Shown: positions 19,101 to 26,970 of the stretch, piece by piece
Layout of the letters: each line of letters opens with the position of its first letter
Numbering within the stretch: position 1 is the stretch's first letter
NCBI RefSeq assembly: GCF_020708045.1
Contig: NZ_JAJFES010000012.1
Span: 1-64,000 of the forward strand
Reading direction: 5' to 3'
DNA: 64,000 bases
Source: Massilia sp. IC2-278
Lineage (GTDB): Bacteria > Pseudomonadota > Gammaproteobacteria > Burkholderiales > Burkholderiaceae_D
The notes under the pieces: generated by a model
The model's input: the letters and a program-made list of their open reading frames with translations, nothing else
What the model was told of the DNA's origin: nothing
Database searches by the model: none
Program-made: the position numbers and the translations under genes

Positions 19101-20260
19101 AGCAGGCGGTGCGCTCCGACGCCGAGAACGCAGTGGCGCTGAAGGACGAGTTCCTGGCCGTGATGGCGCACGAACTGCGCCATCCGCTGAACATGATCAA
19201 CATTAACGTCGAGCTGCTGGCGCGCATGCCGGAAATCCGCCAGTCGCCGGCTTTCCTGCGCGCCGCCACCATCATCCGCAATTCGGTAATGAGCCAGGCG
19301 AAGATCATCGACGATTTGATGGACATGTCGCGCGTGCGCACCGGCAAGCTGTCGCTGACGATGGCGCCGGTGCTGCCCGACCTCGTGGTGCGCGGCATCG
19401 TCGAGGTGATGCGCGCCGATCCGGCCTCGCAGGACATCGCCATCGAGCTGGCCGGCAGCGCCGACGGCCTGTACGTGATGGCCGACGCCGTGCGCATCGA
19501 GCAGGTGCTCATGAACCTGCTGAGCAACGCGCTGAAGTTCACGCCCAGGGGCGGGCGCGTCGCGGTGCAGGTCGAGCGCGACGATGGCCTGCTGCGCATC
19601 GACGTCATCGACAGCGGCCAGGGCATCGCGCCATCCTTCCTGCCGCACGTGTTCGACATGTACGGCCAGAGCGTCTCGGTGACCACCCGCACCAAGGGCG
19701 GGCTGGGTATCGGGCTGGCGCTGGTGCGCGAGATCGTCGCCCTGCACGGCGGCCGGGTCGAGGCCTTCTCGGAAGGCGTGGGCAAGGGCGCGCGCTTCAG
19801 CGTCTGGCTGCCGCTGCTCGACAGCCATGCCGCGCCGCTGCCGGGGGGCGGCGGCGAGGGCGAAGACAGCATGGCCGGCCTGCGCATCCTGGTGGTCGAC
19901 GACATGGAAGAGATGCTGCTGATCTTCAAGTCGCTGCTGGAGACGGGCGGGGCGACCGTGTTCGAAGCCACCGGCGCGCTGAAAGGGCTGGAGATCCTGG
20001 AGCGCGAGCAGATCGATTTGCTGATCTCGGACGTCTCGATGCCCGAGATCGACGGCTACGAATTCCTGCGCCGCATCCGCGCCAATCCGGCGCTGGCCAG
20101 GCTGCCGGCAATCGCCATCAGCGGCATGCGGCGCGACAGCGATATCGCGAATGCACGTGCGGCGGGCTACTCGGCGCACCTGGGCAAGCCGGTCTCGGTC
20201 GAGCGCCTGAGCGCGATCGTGCACGACCTGCTGCCGCGCGGCGGGGCGGCGAAACGCTGA
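16136..20260 (+). CDS. CheB-CheR-PAS-histidine kinase-receiver fusion protein
   Basis: Product of 1374 residues. Order: CheB methylesterase (about 25-205; Ser in GIGASAGGL, His in ILHLSPKH, Asp in LSGTGADGAVG); CheR methyltransferase (about 230-500; TVLRRIERR, ACATGEEAYSLAM SAM loop, SCRNLLIYLN); a PAS-like region; a coiled coil (about 650-725) of TEELRASNEEL-type heptads; two PAS domains (about 735-865 and 875-990); HisKA with His1012 in MAHELRHPLN; HATPase; receiver with Asp1299 in LLISDVSMPE. It has no membrane segment. Such fusions couple adaptation-enzyme modules to a kinase, but their substrates are generally unknown. It is divergent from the LOV kinase. A GC-rich hairpin at 20275-20300 follows without a T-run. 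Confidence 0.92.
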   Translation: MYDPGNAPSTPPSEPGIVPSTVDFPVVGIGASAGGLPALVRLFENMPAVHEMAFVVILHLSPKHPSSAAAILQRATRMPVLQVTSKVQIEPGHVYVIAPNQHMSMVDGLLLVDPLERPRGKHIAIDMFFRTLAEVHRERAVAIVLSGTGADGAVGLTRVKEQGGVTLAQAPGDAEHDGMPTAAIRTGAVDFVLPAIEIPQKLIELWNNARTIQMPPPGDGEEPVAHVTQGDATANAEDALQDIIGALLSHTGHDFRHYKRATVLRRIERRLQVRAVQTLPEYRDLLEADPGEHKLLLDDMLIGVTNFFRDREAFESVERDIIPELFKDKGPTDEVRAWVAACATGEEAYSLAMLMADQAELMEHPPAFQVFASDIDDGAIDSARSGNYPASIITDVVPTRLRQYFNKEDDRYRIRKTLRDRILFASHNLLRDPPFSRLDMISCRNLLIYLNRDVQVRVLQTFHFALKPGGYLFLGSSESAESVSDYFIPVDKKNRIYRARGGSRPLQYQSPTSAVFGARLPEVSRVKPPGKRQFSYAELHQRALAQYAPPSAVIDGEGNIVHMSEGAGRFLRMAGGEPSRNLLTLVLPELRLELRSAMYQATQSHASIECRPIELQEQKELGTIAMSVRPFRDEDAETDFLLVVFNRVEHLPERALPARPNGSHDVVLGQLEAELQRKREQLQETIENAEVSTEELRASNEELQAINEELRSATEELETSKEELQSVNEELVTVNYELKVKVEETGKANDDLNNLIASTDIATIFVDSSLRIKRFTPRAADLFSIIASDIGRSLLDLTHKLDYDQLAGDVSATFDTLRLVEREVRSNEGRYYIVRLLPYRTNEDRIEGAVMTFFDITARRQAEEQARAIEARMRLVAESANDYAIITMDEEGRATSWNKGAEALFGYSEQEMLGQPLDPLFVPEDRAAGVPADELRRAREDGRAEDERWHLRKDGSRFFCSGVTTPLRNGDMEGYAKIARDVTARERQEQAVRSDAENAVALKDEFLAVMAHELRHPLNMININVELLARMPEIRQSPAFLRAATIIRNSVMSQAKIIDDLMDMSRVRTGKLSLTMAPVLPDLVVRGIVEVMRADPASQDIAIELAGSADGLYVMADAVRIEQVLMNLLSNALKFTPRGGRVAVQVERDDGLLRIDVIDSGQGIAPSFLPHVFDMYGQSVSVTTRTKGGLGIGLALVREIVALHGGRVEAFSEGVGKGARFSVWLPLLDSHAAPLPGGGGEGEDSMAGLRILVVDDMEEMLLIFKSLLETGGATVFEATGALKGLEILEREQIDLLISDVSMPEIDGYEFLRRIRANPALARLPAIAISGMRRDSDIANARAAGYSAHLGKPVSVERLSAIVHDLLPRGGAAKR

Positions 20261-20332
20261 AGTGGCGCCGGCGCATCCGGGCGGCTACCTGCCGCCGGAT
20301 GTCGCCAAGTTTTACATCCTGTTCCGCCAGAT

Positions 20333-20360
20333 TTGACAATCTCTCCGTAAGGCATTGATT
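20333..20360 (+). promoter_or_regulatory. Possible promoter of the PEP-CTERM gene
   Basis: TTGACA at 20333-20338 is a perfect -35 hexamer; the -10 region 16-17 bases on (TTGATT near 20355) is poor. It lies about 90 bases before the ATG at 20426, which has AAAGGAG in front. Confidence 0.35.
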
Positions 20361-20425
20361 TAGCAGAAGCTTCCGTCACGGGTGCAGAACTTGCTTTTCT
20401 TTCCTGGTCAACCGAAAGGAGAGCC

Positions 20426-21064
20426 ATGAGCATGTTCCCGCACCGCCTTACCGCTTTGTTCCTTGCCTGCCTGGTGAGCGGCAGCGCCGGCGCCACCGTT
20501 GTTGCCAGTAATACCCGCTACGGCCTGTTCGACGGCAGCGAGGGCACGCGCAGCCTCAACGTGACGTACCACGGTTCCATCCTCGACCTGAACCTGATCA
20601 TCGACCTGGCCAAGTGCGACGATCCGCCGATCGGCGCGGGTGGGGGCGCCTGCCGCGGCTTCGGCATCCCGTATGAAGACGAGTTCTCGATTGCGCTCGT
20701 GGCGCCGGACGGCACCACGGTCGACCTGGTGCGCGCCTACGAGACCTATGCACGCGGGAATGCGGGCGCCGGACGCGTGCGTTTGAATTTCGACGACGAG
20801 GCGCCGGATGCCGCCGGGCCGCAGCTGGCCTCGGGCAGCTTCCGCCCGGCCGGTTCGCTGTCCGCCTTCGACGGCATGGATGTGTATGGGCGCTGGACGC
20901 TGCAGTTCCAGGATTTCTTCCCGGGCGATCCGCTCGAATTCTTCTCGGCGCGGCTGGATGTGGAAACCGATCCGCCGGCGCCGGTGCCGGAACCGGCGTC
21001 GCTCGCCTTGGTCGGGCTGGGCCTGCTGGGGCTGCGACGCTTCAGCGCGCGACGATCAGCTTGA
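20426..21064 (+). CDS. PEP-CTERM-sorted secreted protein with P-domain-like fold
   Basis: Product of 212 residues. A signal peptide (LTALFLACLVSGSAGA) precedes a beta-rich domain whose pattern (SLNVTYHGSILDLNLIIDL, VALVAPDGTTVDLV, GRWTLQFQDFFPGDPLEFFSARLDVE) resembles the proprotein-convertase P domain. The C-terminus is a complete PEP-CTERM signal: VPEPASLALVGLGLLGLRRFSARRSA, with the VPEP motif, one membrane helix and a basic tail. Such proteins are cut by exosortase and released to the exterior, often in exopolysaccharide-producing bacteria. AAAGGAG precedes the ATG. Its last 23 bases overlap the end of the convergent lysE-type gene. No exosortase gene is in the window. Confidence 0.85.
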   Translation: MSMFPHRLTALFLACLVSGSAGATVVASNTRYGLFDGSEGTRSLNVTYHGSILDLNLIIDLAKCDDPPIGAGGGACRGFGIPYEDEFSIALVAPDGTTVDLVRAYETYARGNAGAGRVRLNFDDEAPDAAGPQLASGSFRPAGSLSAFDGMDVYGRWTLQFQDFFPGDPLEFFSARLDVETDPPAPVPEPASLALVGLGLLGLRRFSARRSA

Positions 21065-21668
21065 TGCCGAGGGCAACGAAGACGGTGCCGGCGATGCGGT
21101 CCAGCCATTTGCCGGCGCCGGGCTTGCGGTTGAGCCAGGCGCCAATCGCACCGGCGAAGTAGCCGAGCAGGCCGAACAGGATCGCCGCCTGCACGGTGAA
21201 GGTCACGCCCAGGGCCAGCATCTGGCCGGGCACGTTGCCGTTGGCGGGAATGACGAACTGCGGCAGCAGCGAGAGGAAGAACAGCACGACCTTCGGGTTG
21301 ATGGCATTCGCCACCAGGCCTTTGGTGAACAGGCTGCGCAGCGATTGCGGGGCGGCGTTGCCGTCGCTGGCTTTCGAGCCGCCCTGGCTGCGCAGGGCGT
21401 TGTAGCCGAGCCAGACGAGGTAGAGGCCGCCGCCGACGCGCAGGGCGGTGAATGCGACCGGCGAGGCGGCGATCAGCGCGCTCACGCCGAGCACGGCCAG
21501 CAGCGTATGGCTCAGGCAGCCGAGCGCGCAACCGAGGCCGAACACCATGCCCTGCTTGCGGCCCTTGGACATGCCCAGGCCCAGGACCATCAGGTTGTCG
21601 GGGCCGGGGGAGGCAGTGAGCAGGACGGCGGCGAGCAGGAAGCCCAGGAATTGTTCGGGTGCGAGCAT
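21042..21668 (-). CDS. LysE/RhtB-family amino-acid exporter
   Basis: Product of 208 residues with six hydrophobic segments. The opening LGFLLAAVLLTASPGPDNLMVLGLGMSKGRKQG carries the SPGP motif and the conserved G-x-x-x-G-x-x-x-G loop of the family; NAINPKVVLFFLSLLPQF is the second signature. It exports an amino acid or homoserine lactone-like solute; the substrate is not predictable. The start is set at MLAPEQ (21668); the longer ORF begins inside a REP-like repeat (21681-21710) and would start with repeat-encoded residues (VDGEPVHPT). Confidence 0.88.
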   Translation of the reverse strand: MLAPEQFLGFLLAAVLLTASPGPDNLMVLGLGMSKGRKQGMVFGLGCALGCLSHTLLAVLGVSALIAASPVAFTALRVGGGLYLVWLGYNALRSQGGSKASDGNAAPQSLRSLFTKGLVANAINPKVVLFFLSLLPQFVIPANGNVPGQMLALGVTFTVQAAILFGLLGYFAGAIGAWLNRKPGAGKWLDRIAGTVFVALGIKLIVAR

Positions 21669-21680
21669 GGGGGAGATTTT

Positions 21681-21834
21681 CGTAGGGTGGACGGGTTCCC
21701 CGTCCACGCGTTCAAACATGGCGTGATCCGCCGCGACGTTCGATTTTGCCGTGTTGAATCAAACGGCGCAAGATACCGCGTGGATGCGCACCCGCCGGTT
21801 GAACGCGTGGACGGCGAAGCCGTCCACCCTACGG
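21681..21834. repeat. Inverted pair of REP-like palindromic repeats
   Basis: Copy 1 (21681-21710) reads CGTAGGGTGGACGGG...CCCGTCCACGCG; copy 2 (21804-21834) reads CGCGTGGACGGC...GCCGTCCACCCTACGG. The stem is GTGGACGG-type rather than GTGGACAC. The pair lies upstream of the lysE-type gene and just after the cphA stop. Confidence 0.85.
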
Positions 21835-21853
21835 CATTAGCAGCCGATGTGAA

Positions 21854-24427
21854 TCAGCGAGCCTCAGCAACACGCTTGGCGATGTGCGCCAGCGCTTCGT
21901 CGACCTGGTCGATCAGGATCAGGCACAGGTCCCCATCCGACAAGCGCTCCAGGGCACGGTCGATCGCCACGAACTCGCCGTAGATCTCTTCCACATGCGA
22001 GGTGCGCGACGCACCCTGCAAGCCCTGGCGCAGCAGCGCCACGACTTCGCCATCGGCCCGTCCGCGCTGGCACTGGTCTTCATACAGCAGCACGTCGTCG
22101 AACGCAGCGCCAAGGATCTCGGTCTGCTGGGTGATGTCCTGGTCGCGGCGGTCGCCCGCGCCGCTGATCACCACCGAACGGCGCTTGGCCGGCATGTTCT
22201 CGACAGCCGACACCAGCGCCGCGATCGCGTCCGGATTGTGGCCATAGTCCGCGATCAGCGTCGCGCCGCGATAGTCGAACACATTGAAACGCCCCGGCGC
22301 ATTGTCGCTCTCGCCGACAAAGGTGCGCAGGCCGAGCGCGATCTTGTCCCAGTCGATGCCGACGCCCCAGGCCGCGGCCACCGAGGCCATCACGTTCTCG
22401 ACCTGGAAGCCGATCACGCCGCCACGGGTGATCGGCACGTCCGCCAGCGGAATGCGGTGCTCGAACTTGCCCTGCGCGCAGACCAGGTGGCCGTCTTCCA
22501 CGAACACGGCGCGGCGGCCCTGGGCGCGGTGCATGGCCATCAGCGGCAGATTGCCGTCCTGGGCAAAGAAGGTGACGTCGCCGCGGGTGAAATTGGCCAT
22601 GTCGGCCACGGTCGGGTCGGCGGCGTTCAGCACGGCCATGCCACCTTCCATCACGTTCTGCACGATCACGCGCTTCAGGACCGCCAGGTCTTCCAGCGTG
22701 GTGATGTAGTTCAGGCCGAGGTGGTCGCCGGCGCCGATATTCGTCACCACCGCCACCTGGCAGCGGTCGAAGGCCAGGCCTTCGCGCAGCAGGCCGCCGC
22801 GCGCGGTCTCGAACACGGCGGCGTCGACGTCCGGGTGCAACAGCACGTTGCGCGCACTGCGCGGGCCGCTGCAGTCGCCGCTGTCGATGCGGCGGCCTTC
22901 GATGTAGACGCCGTCGGTATTCGTCATGCCGGTGCGCAGGCCGGAGGCGGTGAGCAGGTGCGCGATCAGGCGCACGGTGGTGGTCTTGCCGTTGGTGCCG
23001 GTAACGGCGACCACCGGGATGCGGCCGTCGTCGCCGTCTTCATACAGCATGTCGACGATGGCTTCGCCGATGGCGCGCGGCTTGCCGAACGAGGGCGCCA
23101 GGTGCATGCGCAGGCCCGGCGCGGCGTTCACTTCGACCACGCCGCCGTTCTGGTCTTCGATCGGTTTCAACACGCTGTCGCACACCAGGTCGACGCCGCA
23201 GATGTCGAGGCCGACCATGTGGGCGGCGGCAATCGCGCGCGCCGCGACTTCCGGATGCACGTCGTCGGTGACGTCGGTGGCGGTGCCGCCGGTCGACAGG
23301 TTCGCGTTGTTGCGCAGGATGACGCGCTTGCCCTTGGGGGGCACCGAGTCGGCGTCCATGCCTTGCGTGGCCAGGCTGGCCAGGGCGATGTCGTCGAAGC
23401 GGATCTTGGTCAGCGAAGTCGAGTGGCCGTTGCCGCGGCGCGGGTCGCGGTTGACAATGTCGACCAGCTGGCGCACGGTGTGCACGCCGTCGCCGGTCAC
23501 GTTCGGCGGTTCGCGCCGTGCAGCGGCCACCAGCTTGTCGCCGATGACCAGCAGGCGGTAGTCGTGGCCCGGCAGGTAGCGCTCGACCATGATGTCGTCG
23601 CGGAATTCGCTGGCGGCGTGGAAGCCGGCGGTGATCTGTTCCTTGGTCGTGATGTTGACCGTCACGCCCTTGCCCTGGTTGCCGTCCTTCGGCTTGACCA
23701 CGACCGGCAGGCCGATCTCCTGGGCCGCGGCCCAGGCGTCGTCCGGGTCCGTCACGGTGCGGCCATGCGGCACCGGCACGCCGGCGGCGTCGAGCAGCTT
23801 CTTGGTCAGTTCCTTGTCCTGGGCGATGGTCTCGGCAATCGCGCCGGTGGCGTCGATTTCGGCGGCCTGGATGCGGCGCTGCTTGCTGCCCCAGCCGAAC
23901 ATCACCAGGCTGCCTTCGGTCAGGCGGCGGAAGGGAATGTTGCGGGCCACGGCGGCCTGCACGATCGAACCGGTGGACGGGCCGAGGCGCACGTCTTCGT
24001 CGAGGTCGCGCAGTTGGGTGAGGGCGTCCTGCAGATCGAAAGGCGCGTCATGGCGCGCGGCCGCGATCAGGTTTTCCGCCAGCGTGAGCGCCAGGCGGCC
24101 GACGTCTTCTTCGCTGTATTCGACCACCACCTGGTAGATGCCGCTTTCCAGCGTGGCGGTGGTGCGGCTGAAGGTGACCGGGCAGCCGGCTTGCGCCTGC
24201 AGGTCGAGCGTGACCACTTCGAGCACGTGGGCCAGCGGGATGGTGTCGTCGTGGCCGAGCGGCTGCAGCTGGCCGAGCTGGGGGAAGAGGGAACGCAGGC
24301 GCGTCTCGAAGCCGGGCAGGGTGCCGATCGATTCTTCTTCCGGCGTGCAGGCGACGATCGCCTCGACCGAGGTGTGGTGGCTCCAGAGATTGGGGCCACG
24401 CAGGGCCCGTACGCGAGATACTTCCAT
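21854..24427 (-). CDS. cphA: Cyanophycin synthetase
   Basis: Product of 857 residues, near the usual 870. The N-terminal domain (RVRALRGPNLWSHHTSVEA) precedes an ATP-grasp domain (about 210-460; LPVVVKPKDGNQGKGVTVNI, VEVNAAPGLRMH) and a Mur-ligase-like domain with intact P-loop VTGTNGKTTT near residue 475-484, then DYGHNPDAI and a C-terminal ligase domain ending VDEALAHIAKRVAEAR. CphA polymerises arginine and aspartate into cyanophycin without a ribosome, storing N, C and energy as granules. It lies 82 bases downstream of a CphA-like paralogue in the same direction, and opposite an ABC exporter/DUF1854 pair. No cyanophycinase gene is in the window. Confidence 0.95.
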   Translation of the reverse strand: MEVSRVRALRGPNLWSHHTSVEAIVACTPEEESIGTLPGFETRLRSLFPQLGQLQPLGHDDTIPLAHVLEVVTLDLQAQAGCPVTFSRTTATLESGIYQVVVEYSEEDVGRLALTLAENLIAAARHDAPFDLQDALTQLRDLDEDVRLGPSTGSIVQAAVARNIPFRRLTEGSLVMFGWGSKQRRIQAAEIDATGAIAETIAQDKELTKKLLDAAGVPVPHGRTVTDPDDAWAAAQEIGLPVVVKPKDGNQGKGVTVNITTKEQITAGFHAASEFRDDIMVERYLPGHDYRLLVIGDKLVAAARREPPNVTGDGVHTVRQLVDIVNRDPRRGNGHSTSLTKIRFDDIALASLATQGMDADSVPPKGKRVILRNNANLSTGGTATDVTDDVHPEVAARAIAAAHMVGLDICGVDLVCDSVLKPIEDQNGGVVEVNAAPGLRMHLAPSFGKPRAIGEAIVDMLYEDGDDGRIPVVAVTGTNGKTTTVRLIAHLLTASGLRTGMTNTDGVYIEGRRIDSGDCSGPRSARNVLLHPDVDAAVFETARGGLLREGLAFDRCQVAVVTNIGAGDHLGLNYITTLEDLAVLKRVIVQNVMEGGMAVLNAADPTVADMANFTRGDVTFFAQDGNLPLMAMHRAQGRRAVFVEDGHLVCAQGKFEHRIPLADVPITRGGVIGFQVENVMASVAAAWGVGIDWDKIALGLRTFVGESDNAPGRFNVFDYRGATLIADYGHNPDAIAALVSAVENMPAKRRSVVISGAGDRRDQDITQQTEILGAAFDDVLLYEDQCQRGRADGEVVALLRQGLQGASRTSHVEEIYGEFVAIDRALERLSDGDLCLILIDQVDEALAHIAKRVAEAR

Positions 24428-24509
24428 AAAACTGTAATCCTTAAGTGTGGGCCGCGCCTGTCATGCGCGGCGGGCGGCTGCCAGGTTCAGCGAACCGGGC
24501 CGCTCTTCT

Positions 24510-26684
24510 TCAATAAATCGTTTTCTTCGGCGTGGCGTCGAAGGCGCGCAGGCCGCCGCAGATCAGGTCGTGCTGCAGGCCCAGCGCCCAGGCGGCAGCC
24601 GTCGCGGCCAGCACGCTGGCCGGATGCTTGACGGTGGCCGGCTTGATCTTGGCGAGGTCGAGCAGGGCGGTCTCGTTGGCGCCATCGGCCAGCATGATGC
24701 GGTTGTCGCGCGCGAACACGGCGCGTTCGCCGGCAGCGCGGTGCGCCACGATGGCCGGGTTGTGCTCGTCCATCGCGTAGAAGATCACGCGGCCATCGGA
24801 CAGCTCGGCCAGCTTCACTACTTCCGGATCGGCCGCGTTCAGCACGGCGGCGCCGCTGGACAGGATCACGTCGACCTGGCTGCGCACCACGTTGGCCAAC
24901 GCTTCATCGTCGTTGATGTGCAGGTCGCGCACGTCGTCGAGCTTGCCCATGTCGGTCACCACGCCCACCGAGCAGCGGTCGTAGGGCAGGCCTTCCAGCA
25001 GGATGCTGCGCGCGTTCGATTCGAACACGGCCGCTTCCATGTTGCGGTTGATGAGCAGGCGCTCGCCGGCGGCAAAGCCGGTGCAATCGCCTTTCTGTAC
25101 CTGGCGGCCGTCGAGGTAGAGGCCTTCGCCGTTCGCCACGCCGGCATGCTTGCCGGCCGCGTTCAGCAGGCAGCCCAGCAATTTGGCGATCAGGCTGCTG
25201 CCCAGGGTGCCGGTGACGCCGACGATCGGGATGCGGCCCGATTCTTCAGCCGCGAACAGGTGCTCGACGATGGCTGCGCCCACATTGCGCGGTTCGCCGC
25301 TGGCCGGCTTGATGTGAGCCAGCAGGCCGGGGCTGGCATTGACTTCGATGATGGCGCCGCGCTGTTCGGCCAGTGGCTTGGAGATGTCTTCGCAGACCAG
25401 GTCGATGCCCGCGATGTCGAGGCCGACCACGCGCGCAGCCAGGGCGGCGGCGTGGGCCACGTCCGGATGCACGATGCCAGTCACGTCGTCGGCAACGTTG
25501 CCGTTCGGCTGGATCAGCACGCGCTGGCCGTCCTGCGGGACCGCGTCCGGCGTCAGGCTCTGGCGCTGCAAATCGAGCAGGATCACCGGGTCCTTGGTGT
25601 CGATGCGGCCGAGCGGGAATTCCTCGCTGTCGCCGCGGCGCGGGTCGATGTTGATCTGGCTGTCGCAGAGTTGGGCGACCGTGGACTTGCCGTCGCCCGT
25701 GACCCACAGCGCTTCGCCGCGTGCGGCGGCCACGACCTTCTTGCCGACCACCAGCAGGCGGTGCTCGTTGCCGGGGATGAAGCGCTCGACCAGCACCGCC
25801 GTGCTATCGCCTTCTTCCGAGGCGATGGCGTAGGCGGCGTGCACGTCGGCCTCCGTCATCAGGTTCAGGGTCACGCCGCGGCCATGGTTGCCGTCGACGG
25901 GTTTCACCACCACCGGCAGGCCGATGTCCTGGGCTTCTTCCCAGGCGGCGGCCGCGCTGCGCACCAGGGCGCCTTCCGGCACCGGCACGCCGCACGAGGC
26001 GAGCAGGCTCTTGGTCAGGTCCTTGTCGCTGGCGATGCTTTCGCCGATGGCGCTGGTGCGGTCGGTTTCGGCGGTCCAGATGCGGCGCTGGGCAGCGCCG
26101 TGGCCGAGTTGCACCAGGTTGCCTTCGGTCAGGCGGATCGAGGGGATGCGGCGGTCGGTGGCGGCGTCGACGATGTTGGCGGTGGACGGGCCCAGGCAAT
26201 AGCGGTCGACCAGGTCGGTCAGGCGGGTGACGGTGCCGGCCATGTCGAAGGCTTCGTCGTTGATGGCCGCCATCAGCAGGCGGTGGCCGGCTTCCAGGGC
26301 GGCGCGGCCGACCACGGCATCGCGCGTGCGGAAGCCCATTTTATACACGCCGTGCTCGCCGGTGGAGCGGGTCTTGCCGAAGCCGGTCTTCATGCCGGCC
26401 ATGTTCTGCAACTCCAGCACGACGTGCTCGAGGATGTGGCCGGCCCAGGTGCCGCTATGCAGGCGCTCGATAAAGCCGCCGCGCTCGCCGACGCCGCAGC
26501 GGTGTTCGATCAGGCCCGGCAACCAGGCGGTCAGGCGTTCGGTGAACCCGGGTAGCAAGTTCGAGGGGAAGTCCTCCAGCTCGCCGATGTCGAGCCAGGC
26601 CTCGAGCACGGGACGGTAGGTCCAGATGTTCGGGCCGCGCAAATGGGTCACACGGAGAAACTTGATGTCGTTCTTTTTCGTCAT
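24510..26684 (-). CDS. CphA-like paralogue with degenerate Mur-ligase P-loop
   Basis: Product of 724 residues, about 130 shorter than CphA. The N-terminal domain (FLRVTHLRGPNIWTYRPVLEAWLDIGELE) and the ATP-grasp domain (GLPVVVKPVDGNHGRGVTLNL, IIEVNASPGLLAHIKP) are complete. In the Mur-like domain the P-loop is VTGTLGSSL where CphA has VTGTNGKTT, so the Lys and Thr that hold ATP are gone. The protein ends at LRAFDATPKKTIY, without the C-terminal ligase domain. This recalls the truncated CphA2/CphA' proteins; cyanobacterial CphA2 re-polymerises beta-Asp-Arg dipeptides with one active site. The start at MTKKNDIKF is chosen by family alignment; a longer ORF begins 13 codons upstream. Confidence 0.85.
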   Translation of the reverse strand: MTKKNDIKFLRVTHLRGPNIWTYRPVLEAWLDIGELEDFPSNLLPGFTERLTAWLPGLIEHRCGVGERGGFIERLHSGTWAGHILEHVVLELQNMAGMKTGFGKTRSTGEHGVYKMGFRTRDAVVGRAALEAGHRLLMAAINDEAFDMAGTVTRLTDLVDRYCLGPSTANIVDAATDRRIPSIRLTEGNLVQLGHGAAQRRIWTAETDRTSAIGESIASDKDLTKSLLASCGVPVPEGALVRSAAAAWEEAQDIGLPVVVKPVDGNHGRGVTLNLMTEADVHAAYAIASEEGDSTAVLVERFIPGNEHRLLVVGKKVVAAARGEALWVTGDGKSTVAQLCDSQINIDPRRGDSEEFPLGRIDTKDPVILLDLQRQSLTPDAVPQDGQRVLIQPNGNVADDVTGIVHPDVAHAAALAARVVGLDIAGIDLVCEDISKPLAEQRGAIIEVNASPGLLAHIKPASGEPRNVGAAIVEHLFAAEESGRIPIVGVTGTLGSSLIAKLLGCLLNAAGKHAGVANGEGLYLDGRQVQKGDCTGFAAGERLLINRNMEAAVFESNARSILLEGLPYDRCSVGVVTDMGKLDDVRDLHINDDEALANVVRSQVDVILSSGAAVLNAADPEVVKLAELSDGRVIFYAMDEHNPAIVAHRAAGERAVFARDNRIMLADGANETALLDLAKIKPATVKHPASVLAATAAAWALGLQHDLICGGLRAFDATPKKTIY

Positions 26685-26970
26685 GTATCGATGTCTTGCC
26701 GCCGGTGTCTGCACGACTACCATGATGGCGTTGCCTATGTTTTTCTGCCTGTGCGCTACCGCACCGAATCGCCATGCTGCGCGAGATGCTGTGGTGCGCC
26801 GTGTTATATACTCGCGGCCTTATTTCCTATCCGGCACCGGTTTCCCGAGGGCCGTGCTACGGTAATCACACCGCCAGCGAAGAATATTTCCACGTTCTAC
26901 GTAAACCGCTGAGCCGGTCACCGCGTTACCCCCTTATTCAGAACTTGCCTGACCAAGGCTGCATCACACA

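Noticed and set aside
16058-20224. A 1388-residue open frame on the minus strand
   Set aside because: It is antisense to the CheB-CheR-kinase gene, is rich in Arg/His/Gln/Val runs and has no recognisable domain. High G+C at third positions keeps opposite frames open.
21884-24631. A 915-residue open frame on the plus strand
   Set aside because: It is antisense to cphA, with low-complexity His/Arg/Val/Asp content and no domain; cphA itself has all motifs.
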